Shown piece by piece: positions 8,810 through 17,811 of a stretch of 64,000 nt of DNA. The translations under genes and the position numbers were made by a program. The number at the start of each line of letters is the position of its first letter. Within the stretch, counting starts at the first letter, position 1. The notes below the pieces were generated by a model, which made no database searches, had not been told where the DNA came from, and saw only the letters and a list, made by a program, of their open reading frames with translations. The stretch comes from Muribaculaceae bacterium (lineage in GTDB: Bacteria > Bacteroidota > Bacteroidia > Bacteroidales > Muribaculaceae): NCBI GenBank assembly GCA_009775125.1, contig VSPD01000005.1, positions 39,323-103,322 on the forward strand. Direction: 5' to 3'.

Positions 8810-11245
8810 ATGAAGTTTAAATTCAAAGCATTTATTGCCTCGGCGCTCGCCGCCCTCGCTCTCAGCGCGCAAGCAGAAGACAAGCCATTGCACAATTTCG
8901 CCACATTCAACGTGCGCTACACAAACTCAGCCGACGATACAGACGCCAACGGCCGCAGCTGGGCAGTGCGCGGCGAATATGTGATGCGCCTTATCCGCGA
9001 CTACGATTTCGATGTGGTGGGCATGCAGGAAGTGACCGGACGAAACGGCAAATATTGCATCAACCCCAACACCGGCCGTTCGCAACTCGAAGACATGCAG
9101 GCCACCCTCAACGAATATTCCTTCCTTTGCTACGAACGCTCAGGCGACAACAATTCCAAGGACTATTCCTACAACGTGATTGCCTACAAGAAAGACAAAT
9201 ACACCGTGCTCGACGACGGATGCTTCTGGCTGCGCCCCACCCCCGACAGCCCCGGCACCGGTTGGGACACCGACCCCGGTTATGCCGGACTGTGGCGCAC
9301 ATGCGGCTGGGCCAGGATGAAGGACAACGAGACGGGACGCGAATTTGTGTTTGCCGTGACCCACGTGAACTATGGCCCGAGCCTCGACGGCAAGAACAGC
9401 GGAATCGTCGTGTCGGACCGTCTTGGGAAAATAGCCGGCACACTGCCCGTGATACTCGTGGGCGACTTCAATATGCGGCGCACCGACCATGAGGAAGCCT
9501 ACCGCAACTATGCCTGCGCTTTTGCCGACGCCGCGCTCACTGCCAAGGAAAGCATGTGCATCCCCGAAGAAAACGGTCAGGTGGCGTTCACGTCCAACAA
9601 TTGGCTACCCGCTACCGACAGCGGATGCTCCGGCTCGGAATTCGACTTTGTTTTCTATCGCCGCATGACCGTGGAGCACCGCTACGTGATAACCGAGAAC
9701 TATGGCCGAGGCGTGAATCCGTCAGACCACTTCCCCACCCTGGTGCAATGTACCCTCGACGATACAACCGACCAAGCGTCGACATCGGCATATGTCGACG
9801 CCTCGGCCGAGGCCGGGGGCGACGGCTCTGCTTCCGCACCTTTCCGCACCATCTCCGAGGCTGTGGCCGCAAGCTCCTTAGGAGGCACCATATTCGTGAC
9901 CGAAGGCACTTACCATGAATCAATCACCGCGCCGTTCACCTTGACGCTGCTTGGCGGCTACGAGAGCACATTTTCATCCGTGACAGGAAAAACGACCCTC
10001 CGCGGATCGGTAAAAGTGCCGAATTATTACAGCCTTAGCCTTGGCGACTTCGCTTTCGAGGACGCCAACGAAGGCGCGGTACAGTTCAACGGATCGGCAC
10101 TTGCCATCGACAACTGCTCGTTCACAGGCTGCGCCGCCGCATATGGCGCGGCCGTGAACGCCACATGCCACACCGCGCAATTCTCCAACTGCACGTTCTC
10201 CGGCAACACGGCCACAAACTTTGGAGGCGCGGTATATGTCAACGCCTTCGCCGATGTCGATGTCGCCGACTGCTATTTTTCGGGCAACAATGCCAAGAGC
10301 GGCGGCGGACTATATGTAAAGAATTGCGACGCGGCACTTATCTACGGCTCTACATTTGCCGAAAACAGCGTCACGGCATCGGGCGGAGGCATCTGCTTCG
10401 AGAAATGCGCGTCGGCCAATTATTACAACCTCGTAAACTGCACATTCGCTTCCAACCGTCTTGCGGGCAAGTCGGCCCTCGCCGCCGTGGTTAAAGCCTA
10501 CGGAGGCTCGGCGGTGAGCGCGTCGCTCGGCGACAATGCGCGATTCAACATGGCCCACTGCACCATCGCGGGCAATGACGCCACATTTGCCGGAAGCAAC
10601 AAATCGAACTTCCTCGCCGCAGCCGTCAATATCTACGGCGGCTCCTACTGCCTGATGAACAATATCATAGCCGGCAACGCCTCGGAGGCCGAATATGCCG
10701 ACGCCGCAGTCGACAAGTCGGAACTGGCAAAAGAATCCAACAATATCTATTCTACTTATATAGCTACCAATATCGAGCTGTCGGCAAAGACAACATATGC
10801 CGCCGATGCCGCGACCGCCGCCGCAAATCTTGCCGCGATGCTCGACGGCACAGCCATGGACGCAAAATTCACGCCAAATCTCGCATACAACGGCGGCCCG
10901 ACGCCGACAATAAAGGTGCGTTCCGGCCTCTTTGGCGACAAGGCCGTGAACACGCTCATCAATTTCGACCGTATCCTCAAATCGTCGTTCGGCTGCGAAG
11001 TGCCCGGCCTCGAAGGCGTGGGCTATCTCACCGTCGACCAGCGCGGCGAGAAGCGTCTGGCCAAGTCGATGCCCGGAGCCGTAGAGTTGAGCGAATCATC
11101 GGCATTGACCGACATCGGCACTGATGCCGAAGCCGATGGCCCCGCCCGCTATTACACCATCGACGGCATATCGACCGCTCGTCCCACAACCGGACTGTAC
11201 ATACGCCACACACCAAAAGGCTCCTCGAAAATATTCATCAAATAA
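8810..11245 (+). CDS. secreted endonuclease/exonuclease/phosphatase (EEP) domain fused to a beta-helix domain
   Basis: 811 aa. Signal peptide to about residue 22. An EEP-family phosphodiesterase domain (about 27-315) has all core motifs: FNVRYTN, QEV with metal-binding Glu74, THVNYGP with His185, GDFNMRR with Asp219/Asn221, and SDH with Asp306/His307. A linker leads into a DUF1565-type parallel beta-helix (about 335-650, repeated CxFxGNxA rungs) and a C-terminal tail TGLYIRH...SKIFIK. EEP enzymes cleave phosphodiesters or phosphomonoesters in nucleic acids, phospholipids or inositol phosphates; the beta-helix suggests binding to a polymer. Together with the GDPD and organophosphate transporter downstream, it points to a phosphodiester-linked substrate. 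Confidence 0.9.
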   Translation: MKFKFKAFIASALAALALSAQAEDKPLHNFATFNVRYTNSADDTDANGRSWAVRGEYVMRLIRDYDFDVVGMQEVTGRNGKYCINPNTGRSQLEDMQATLNEYSFLCYERSGDNNSKDYSYNVIAYKKDKYTVLDDGCFWLRPTPDSPGTGWDTDPGYAGLWRTCGWARMKDNETGREFVFAVTHVNYGPSLDGKNSGIVVSDRLGKIAGTLPVILVGDFNMRRTDHEEAYRNYACAFADAALTAKESMCIPEENGQVAFTSNNWLPATDSGCSGSEFDFVFYRRMTVEHRYVITENYGRGVNPSDHFPTLVQCTLDDTTDQASTSAYVDASAEAGGDGSASAPFRTISEAVAASSLGGTIFVTEGTYHESITAPFTLTLLGGYESTFSSVTGKTTLRGSVKVPNYYSLSLGDFAFEDANEGAVQFNGSALAIDNCSFTGCAAAYGAAVNATCHTAQFSNCTFSGNTATNFGGAVYVNAFADVDVADCYFSGNNAKSGGGLYVKNCDAALIYGSTFAENSVTASGGGICFEKCASANYYNLVNCTFASNRLAGKSALAAVVKAYGGSAVSASLGDNARFNMAHCTIAGNDATFAGSNKSNFLAAAVNIYGGSYCLMNNIIAGNASEAEYADAAVDKSELAKESNNIYSTYIATNIELSAKTTYAADAATAAANLAAMLDGTAMDAKFTPNLAYNGGPTPTIKVRSGLFGDKAVNTLINFDRILKSSFGCEVPGLEGVGYLTVDQRGEKRLAKSMPGAVELSESSALTDIGTDAEADGPARYYTIDGISTARPTTGLYIRHTPKGSSKIFIK

Positions 11246-11291
11246 ACCGATTTTCATATTTCACACCAATACACATTATAATACATTTAGT

Positions 11292-12713
11292 ATGACTCGC
11301 GCAGAATTTCTCAAGATAATGGGGCTTGGCATAGCATCGGCGGCCGTGGCACCTTCCGCGTTGGCCCGTGCAGAAAAAGTGGCCGACGAAGCAACCTCGG
11401 CAGAAGCCTCAAAACGCATACTCGGCAACAAGGCCATCGACCTCAAAGCCAAAGTACCGCAGGCCGTGACGGTGCTTATCCTCGGCGCGGGTCAGCGCGG
11501 CGACGTATATGCAAGTTATGCCGAACAGTACCCCGACTGCATGAAAGTGGTGGGAGTGGCCGACATCAACCCCGGCCGCTTGAAAAAGATGTCGGACACG
11601 CACAATGTGCCCGCCGACTGCCGGTTCTCCGACTGGAAAGACGCTTTGGCCCGCCCCAAATTTGCCGACGCCGTGGTAATAGCCCTTCCCGACAACATGC
11701 ACTACGAGCCTGCCATGAAAGCTCTCGACATGGGCTATCATATGTTGCTTGAAAAGCCCGTGGCGCCCACCGAAGCGGAATGTGTGGCTATCCGCGACCG
11801 CGCCAACGAAAAAGGCGCAATCGTGGGCGTGTGCCATGTGCTGCGCTACGCCCCCTATTTCGTGGCATTGAAAAACGTGATAGATTCGGGCATGATAGGC
11901 CAACTGGTGTCTGTACAACATTTCGAACCAATCCAGTATGCCCACATGGCCCACTCCTATGTGCGCGGCAACTGGCACAACTCGAAAAACTGCACGCCTA
12001 TAATACTTGCCAAATCGTGCCACGACCTCGATATAATCCGCTGGCTTGTCGACTCGCCATGCAAGTCGGTGGCGGCCTACGGCGACCTCACGTTCTTCAC
12101 CCCTGCCAACCGCCCCGAAGGCGCGACCGCCCGATGCACCGACGGCTGCCCTCACGAATCAAAATGCCCCTACTCGGCAATCGACATCTACTGCAACAAA
12201 AACCAGCACACCTATGTGTTCGACGACCTGCCGGCATCGGGCGAAGAACGCCGCCGCGAGCTCCTTCGCCGGCTCGCCACCACCGACTATGGCCGCTGCG
12301 TCTTTGCCATGGACAATGACCAATGCGACCACTATGTGATGTCGATGGAATTTGACAACGGCGTCACAGCCTCATTTGCCATGGAAGCCTTCTTTGCCAA
12401 GGGCGGCCGACGCACACGCCTGATGGGCACGCACGGCTCGGTAGAGGGCGACATGAAAACATTTACCATAACCGACTTCCGCACCGGCGAAAAGACCAAC
12501 TGGGATTCGCGCCATGTGAAGGAAGTGGCGAAATACGCGGCCCACGGCCACGGCGGCGGCGACCTTAGCCTTGCCCGCGACTTTGTGAACGCCGTCGGCA
12601 ACAACGACACTTCATATCTCACCTCGTCGATCGACGTGTCTATCGAAAGTCACCTCATGGGCTTCAAGGCCGAGGAAAGCCGCCTCAAAGATAAGAAAAT
12701 AGCCATTTCATAA
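11292..12713 (+). CDS. exported Gfo/Idh/MocA-family oxidoreductase
   Basis: 473-aa NAD(P)-dependent oxidoreductase of the glucose-fructose oxidoreductase/inositol dehydrogenase superfamily. An N-terminal export signal (MTRAEFLKIMGLGIASAAVA, no twin Arg) is followed by a Rossmann fold with LILGAGQRGD (about 58-67), the cofactor-binding LEKPVAPTEAE motif, and a C-terminal substrate domain with AKSCHDLDIIRW. A cysteine cluster (CTDGC...KCPYSA...IYC, about 283-304) is present, as in one subgroup of the family. ATG 11292 is used because the upstream in-frame ATG at 11124 lies in the preceding gene. Likely role: periplasmic modification or cleavage of a sugar released by the locus. Exact substrate unknown. 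Confidence 0.92.
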   Translation: MTRAEFLKIMGLGIASAAVAPSALARAEKVADEATSAEASKRILGNKAIDLKAKVPQAVTVLILGAGQRGDVYASYAEQYPDCMKVVGVADINPGRLKKMSDTHNVPADCRFSDWKDALARPKFADAVVIALPDNMHYEPAMKALDMGYHMLLEKPVAPTEAECVAIRDRANEKGAIVGVCHVLRYAPYFVALKNVIDSGMIGQLVSVQHFEPIQYAHMAHSYVRGNWHNSKNCTPIILAKSCHDLDIIRWLVDSPCKSVAAYGDLTFFTPANRPEGATARCTDGCPHESKCPYSAIDIYCNKNQHTYVFDDLPASGEERRRELLRRLATTDYGRCVFAMDNDQCDHYVMSMEFDNGVTASFAMEAFFAKGGRRTRLMGTHGSVEGDMKTFTITDFRTGEKTNWDSRHVKEVAKYAAHGHGGGDLSLARDFVNAVGNNDTSYLTSSIDVSIESHLMGFKAEESRLKDKKIAIS

Positions 12714-12885
12714 CCAAATTGATTTCCCGATTGATAAAACCTTGTCTTAATATACTTTGGGAAAATGATGTTATAGGATAAGGATAGATTTTTTAGGTTT
12801 TTATACGGAAGCAGCCGGCGGACAATACGGTCCGCCGGGTCGCTCTCCATAGATTTTCAACACTTTTACCGAACCAATCAAAGCA

Positions 12886-14937
12886 ATGAAAAAACTTATC
12901 ACAGCCATCTTGCTTTCCTCCTCCCTCGGCATGCAAGGACAAGATCCGTGGCTGATTTCGGTCGACAATCCCCACAAAAGCGAGTATTTCGGCGTGACGG
13001 TGGCCAACGGACAGACGGGTGTGTTCTCGTCGGCGCGTCCGCTGAAAGTGGAGCGCATAATCCTCGGCGGCCTCTACGATATTTACGGACGCGGACGCGT
13101 ATCCAATTTCGTCCACGGAATCAACATGCTCGACATGGAGATGAAACTCGACGGCGCAACCGTAGGCCGGGGCAATATCGACAACTTCCGCCAGACTCTC
13201 GACATGCGCAACGCCGAATTCCGCTCGGAGTTCGACGTCCCGGGCAAAGCCCGGGTGGAGCAGCGTACCATGGCCTTGCGCCAGCTGCCATTCTGCGTGC
13301 TAACCGAGGTGACCGTAACGCCCGAGCGCGACATGACGATGAATGTGGAAAACATCGTCTCGGCCGACGAATCGCTTAAAAATCCCATGGAATATTTCGG
13401 CGAGGTGAAAAACCCGCCTTACACATATAATATATGCACCACCGTGGCGCAAACTCCCACACGAGGCATCCTCACGGGAGCCTCGTCGATAATAATGCCC
13501 GACGAAAGCTATCCGTTGCCGAAAATCGGCCATGCCTCGACACGCGACTATAACAACCACTCGCAGAATTTCGCCGTAGAACTTAAAAAAGGGCATCCAT
13601 ATACATTCCACATCATCGGGGCCACTTTGAGCGAAGCAACGCATCATGACATACGCAACGCCGTGGAACGTCTTGCTTTCGTAGCCGCCGTGGAGACACC
13701 CGGGCGGCTTATCAAACGCCACCGCGACCTTTGGGACGACCTTTGGGAAAGCGACATCATAATCGAAGGCGACGCCCAAAGCCAACAGGATGTGCACAAC
13801 ATGATCTATCACATGTATTCGTTTATCCGCGAGAACTCGGGGCTGTCGATGTCGCCGATGGGCCTGTCGGGATTCGGCTACAACGGCCACATCTTCTGGG
13901 ATGCCGAGACATGGGTCTATCCTGCCCTGCTCATGCTCCGCCCCGAGCTTGCCAAGTCGATGCTCGACTATCGCTACGACCGCCTTGCCGAAGCCAAGAC
14001 AAATGCCTACACCTACGGCTACGAGGGCGCGCTCTACCCCTGGGAAAGTTCGGGCCTCGGCAACGAGGACACTCCGGCGCACAATCTCTACGGAGCGTTG
14101 GAGGTGCATATCTCGGCCGACATTGCCATAGCCGCATGGCAATATTTCCAAGTGACAGGCGACCGCGATTGGCTCGCCGAACGTGGCTGGCCTATTATCA
14201 AGGAGACAGCCGACTTCTGGACGTCGCGCGTGGAACCCAACGACCGTGGAGGCTACTCGCTTGTGAATGTAATCGGCGCCGACGAATGGAACGTGAATCC
14301 CGGAGGCGGCAAGAACGTAATCGACAATGCCTACACTATCGGAGCCGCAAAGACAAACCTCGGCATAGCCGAGAAAGCCGCAAAGATTTTGGGCAAAACC
14401 GCCAACCCCGACTGGGTGAAGGTGAACGACGGCCTCGAACTGCTGAAAATGGACGACGTGGCTCCGGGCCTCATCCGCGAGCACTCGACCTACCGCGGCG
14501 AAAAGACAAAACAGGCCGACGTGAGCCTGCTCGCCTATCCGCTCGGCATACTCACCGACACGGAGCAGATTCGCTCCAACCTCGAATATTATCTGGCCAC
14601 AGTGCCGCGCAAACGCACCCCGGCCATGTCGAAATCCGTTTATTCAATCCTATACTCGCGGCTTGGCCGGCCCGACAAAGCATGGGAATATTTTGTCGAT
14701 TCTTATGTTCCCAACCTCAATCCGCCTTTCCGTGTGATTGCCGAGTTCGACGGCGGCACAAATCCTTACTTCATCACCGGAGCGGGCGGCACTCTGCAAT
14801 CGGTGATAATGGGATTCGGCGGGCTGCGGTTCACCGACAAGGGCATTGTCGGCGATAAAAGTGCCGTACCAAGCCAATGGACGGGGCTCACAATCAAAGG
14901 TGTTGGCCCACAACGCAAAAATTTCAAAATTAAATAA
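12886..14937 (+). CDS. glycoside hydrolase family 65-type enzyme, exported
   Basis: 683 aa with a signal peptide (about 1-19) and no lipobox. The N-terminal beta-sandwich (about 22-270, NGQTGVFSSARPLKVERIILGG) and (alpha/alpha)6 barrel (about 290-640) match GH65/ATHL1-like enzymes. Key motifs are YNGHIFWDAETWVYPALL, YEGALYPWESS and IGADEWN, in which Glu467 is the expected general acid. GH65 members hydrolyse or phosphorolyse alpha-glucosidic bonds (maltose, trehalose, kojibiose, nigerose) or glucosyl-galactosyl-hydroxylysine. Export argues for hydrolysis rather than phosphorolysis. The gene ends one base before the ATG of the GDPD fusion, so it is tightly coupled to the phosphodiesterase module. 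Confidence 0.9.
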   Translation: MKKLITAILLSSSLGMQGQDPWLISVDNPHKSEYFGVTVANGQTGVFSSARPLKVERIILGGLYDIYGRGRVSNFVHGINMLDMEMKLDGATVGRGNIDNFRQTLDMRNAEFRSEFDVPGKARVEQRTMALRQLPFCVLTEVTVTPERDMTMNVENIVSADESLKNPMEYFGEVKNPPYTYNICTTVAQTPTRGILTGASSIIMPDESYPLPKIGHASTRDYNNHSQNFAVELKKGHPYTFHIIGATLSEATHHDIRNAVERLAFVAAVETPGRLIKRHRDLWDDLWESDIIIEGDAQSQQDVHNMIYHMYSFIRENSGLSMSPMGLSGFGYNGHIFWDAETWVYPALLMLRPELAKSMLDYRYDRLAEAKTNAYTYGYEGALYPWESSGLGNEDTPAHNLYGALEVHISADIAIAAWQYFQVTGDRDWLAERGWPIIKETADFWTSRVEPNDRGGYSLVNVIGADEWNVNPGGGKNVIDNAYTIGAAKTNLGIAEKAAKILGKTANPDWVKVNDGLELLKMDDVAPGLIREHSTYRGEKTKQADVSLLAYPLGILTDTEQIRSNLEYYLATVPRKRTPAMSKSVYSILYSRLGRPDKAWEYFVDSYVPNLNPPFRVIAEFDGGTNPYFITGAGGTLQSVIMGFGGLRFTDKGIVGDKSAVPSQWTGLTIKGVGPQRKNFKIK

Positions 14938-14938
14938 A

Positions 14939-16483
14939 ATGAAGAAGATATTATTCCTTTCTGCGCTTGCAGCCACAGCTATCGGCGCGTCGGCACAGAC
15001 ACCGGCCGACACTATGCGGATGAATTTTCTGAATCCGCATCACGATGAAGTGCTGGTGGCAGTGCATCGCGGCGACTGGCGCAACTATGCCGAAAACTGC
15101 CTCGAAGGCATCGAGAGCGCGGTGAAAATGGGTGCTGATATTGTCGAAATCGACCTTTGGCGCACAGCCGACGGCGAACTCGTGCTGATGCACGACCGCA
15201 CCATCGACCGCACATCTACGGGCAAGGGCAAGGTGGCCGACCTCACTCTCGACTCAATACGCGGCGTGCAGCTGCGCAACGGCGTGCGTGCACGCACACC
15301 CTACCGCATCCCCACACTCGAAGAAGCACTCGTGGCTAACAAAGGCCGTGTGCTGTTCAATCTCGACAAAGCCTTCGACTATTTCGACCAAGTGATGGAA
15401 ATACTCGACCGGACAGGCACCACATCGCAAGTGATAATGAAATCGGAAGCTCCTGCCGGTGAAGTTAAAGAAAAATACGGCAAATATCTCGACCGCGTGA
15501 TCTACATGCCTATCGTGCGAATCGACCGCCCCGGAGCCGTGGAGAAGGTGAAAGAATATCTCGACGTGCTGGCTCCGCCTGCTTTCGAATTCACATATGC
15601 CGACTCGACATGCACCACGGGAGTGGAACTTGCCGAAATGCTGAAAGGCCGCAGCCGCGTTTGGTACAATTCGCTGTGGGGCTCGCTTTGCGGCGGACGC
15701 GACGATTTCGCATCAATGAAGCGTCCGGCCGACGGCTGGGGCTATCTCATCGACTCGCTCGGCTGCTCCATAATGCAGACCGACCAGCCCGCCCCGCTTA
15801 TCAAATATCTGAAAGACCGCCGGCTGAAAGATTCGCTCCGCGAGAAAGACCGTGCGCGCGAACGGGCACGCGACTGGGCAAAGTTCAGCCGATATGCCGA
15901 AAAGAACGATTCGCTCATCGCAACAGGAACACGCCCGGAAGTAGTGTTTATGGGCAACTCCATAACCGACGCATGGGCCAAGCACCGTCCCGGATTTTTC
16001 TCTGCCAACAATTTCACAGGCCGAGGCATCTCGGGGCAGACATCGAGCCATATGCTTGTCCGCTTCCAGGAAGACGTGATAGCCCTGCATCCGAAAGCCG
16101 TGGTGATTCTCGCCGGAATAAACGACCTTGCGCAGAACAACGGCACCATCTCCGTCGAAAACATTTTCGGCAACATAAAATCAATGTGCCAACTTGCCAA
16201 GGCCAACGGCATCGAGCCGGCCGTGGCTTCGCTGCTTCCGTCGGACTCGATAAGGTGGAACAAGTCGGTGAAGGCAGGCGACTCCGTGCGCCGTCTCAAC
16301 CAAATGCTTCGCGACTATGCCGCCGAGAACAAATTTATATATGTCGATTATTACACAGCCTTAGACAACGGCACCGGACATATGGACACAAACGTGTCGG
16401 CCGACGGCGTGCACCCCACATTGGCCGGCTATGACATAATGGAAGCCGTGGCTAAGAAATCCCTGAAAAAATATATCAAATGA
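14939..16483 (+). CDS. glycerophosphodiester phosphodiesterase fused to SGNH/GDSL esterase
   Basis: 514 aa. Signal peptide to about residue 19. The GDPD TIM barrel (about 38-290) has the catalytic/metal set His43-Arg44, Glu70, Asp72 and His85 in HRGDWRNYAEN and EIDLWRTADGELVLMHD. The C-terminal SGNH hydrolase (about 335-512) has GNSITD with nucleophile Ser341, RGISG, GIND and DGVHP with Asp489/His492. One polypeptide therefore can cut glycerophosphodiesters and remove an ester group. ATG 14939 is used; the frame extends into the GH65 gene but the signal peptide starts here. The stop overlaps the start of an organophosphate transporter (ATGA), so released glycerol-3-phosphate is the probable cargo. 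Confidence 0.93.
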   Translation: MKKILFLSALAATAIGASAQTPADTMRMNFLNPHHDEVLVAVHRGDWRNYAENCLEGIESAVKMGADIVEIDLWRTADGELVLMHDRTIDRTSTGKGKVADLTLDSIRGVQLRNGVRARTPYRIPTLEEALVANKGRVLFNLDKAFDYFDQVMEILDRTGTTSQVIMKSEAPAGEVKEKYGKYLDRVIYMPIVRIDRPGAVEKVKEYLDVLAPPAFEFTYADSTCTTGVELAEMLKGRSRVWYNSLWGSLCGGRDDFASMKRPADGWGYLIDSLGCSIMQTDQPAPLIKYLKDRRLKDSLREKDRARERARDWAKFSRYAEKNDSLIATGTRPEVVFMGNSITDAWAKHRPGFFSANNFTGRGISGQTSSHMLVRFQEDVIALHPKAVVILAGINDLAQNNGTISVENIFGNIKSMCQLAKANGIEPAVASLLPSDSIRWNKSVKAGDSVRRLNQMLRDYAAENKFIYVDYYTALDNGTGHMDTNVSADGVHPTLAGYDIMEAVAKKSLKKYIK

Positions 16484-17811
16484 ATTTCCTTAAATATTTT
16501 TCAATATCATCGCCCACGCGTCGCATCACCGACGCAGCCGAGGTGGAGGCTCGCTACAAGCGGCTGAGATGGCAGATTTTTCTGTCGGCCACACTGGGCT
16601 ACGGGCTTTTTTACGTGTGCCGTTTGAGCCTGAACGTGATAAAGAAACCGCTTGTCGACGCCGGCGTGGTGTCGGAGACCGAACTTGGCATCATCGGTTC
16701 GGGCTTGTTCATAACCTATGCCGTGGGGAAATTTACCAACGGCTTCCTTGCCGACCGCGCCAATGTGCGGCGATTTATGTCGGCCGGCCTGTTGATAACG
16801 GCACTTATCAATCTCGCGCTTGGGTTCGGCGTTGGGTTCGGCGCGTTTGTGGCCTTGTGGGCATTGAACGGCTGGGCGCAGTCGATGGGCGCGGCACCCT
16901 GCGTTGTGGCGTTGAGCCGCTGGTTTTCCGACAAGGACCGCGGGTCGGTCTATGGCTTCTGGTCGTCGAGCCACAATATAGGCGAGGCCATCACCTTTAT
17001 AGCCACAGCCGCTATCGTGAGCGTGGCCGGCTGGCAATGGGGCTTCCGCGGAGCCGCCTTGCTCGGACTGCTCGGGTTTGTGATTGTGGCCGTGTTTATG
17101 CGCGATACGCCCCAATCGTGCGGCCTGCCCCCGGTCAGCAACGATGCAGTCGCGGGCAATGTCGCCGACCAAAACGAAATATCACGGATGCAAAAAGCCG
17201 TGCTCCGCAATCCGGCCATATGGATGCTTGCCCTTGGCAGCGCGTTTATGTACATTAGCCGCTACGCCGTGAACTCATGGGGCGTGTTTTTCCTCGAAGC
17301 CAACAAGGGCTACACTACTTTGGAAGCCAGTTCGATCATATCTGTAAGCTCGGTGTGCGGTATCATAGGCACAGTAATGTCGGGCTGGGTATCCGACCGT
17401 TTTTTCGGAGGCCGACGCAACCTGCCCGCGCTAATTTTCGGACTTATGAACATAACGGGATTGTGTCTGTTCCTGCTTGTCGACGGTCCGGCGGCCATTG
17501 ACATAGCCGCCATGGTTATATTCGGCATCGCCATCGGAGCCCTGATATGCTATCTCGGCGGTCTCATGGCCATAGACATAGCATCGAAGAAGGCTTCGGG
17601 AGCCGCGCTCGGCGTGGTGGGCATAGCATCGTATCTCGGAGCCGCCATTCAGGATTTTGTCAGCGGCATGATGATAGGCTCCGGGCGCAGCGGCGGCGCA
17701 GGCGAGACCGTTTACGATTTTTCGGGCATCGCTATATTCTGGATTTCTGCCGCTGTCGTTTCAGTGTTGTGCGTGCTCACGGTGTGGAACGCCAAAGCAA
17801 AAGAGCAATGA
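16480..17811 (+). CDS. MFS organophosphate:phosphate antiporter (GlpT/UhpT/UhpC-like)
   Basis: 443-aa, 12-helix inner-membrane protein of the OPA branch of the major facilitator superfamily. The N-terminus (WQIFLSATLGYGLFYVCRLS, KPLVDAGVVSETELG, YAVGKFTNGFLADRANVR) matches glycerol-3-phosphate and hexose-phosphate transporters; QWGFRGAALLG and the FGGRRN loop are also typical. ATG 16480 overlaps the TGA of the GDPD-SGNH gene, and its own TGA overlaps the next ATG. Inferred role: import of glycerol-3-phosphate or a sugar phosphate liberated in the periplasm by the upstream phosphodiesterase. GlpT-, UhpT- and UhpC-type function cannot be told apart by eye. Confidence 0.9.
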   Translation: MNFLKYFSISSPTRRITDAAEVEARYKRLRWQIFLSATLGYGLFYVCRLSLNVIKKPLVDAGVVSETELGIIGSGLFITYAVGKFTNGFLADRANVRRFMSAGLLITALINLALGFGVGFGAFVALWALNGWAQSMGAAPCVVALSRWFSDKDRGSVYGFWSSSHNIGEAITFIATAAIVSVAGWQWGFRGAALLGLLGFVIVAVFMRDTPQSCGLPPVSNDAVAGNVADQNEISRMQKAVLRNPAIWMLALGSAFMYISRYAVNSWGVFFLEANKGYTTLEASSIISVSSVCGIIGTVMSGWVSDRFFGGRRNLPALIFGLMNITGLCLFLLVDGPAAIDIAAMVIFGIAIGALICYLGGLMAIDIASKKASGAALGVVGIASYLGAAIQDFVSGMMIGSGRSGGAGETVYDFSGIAIFWISAAVVSVLCVLTVWNAKAKEQ

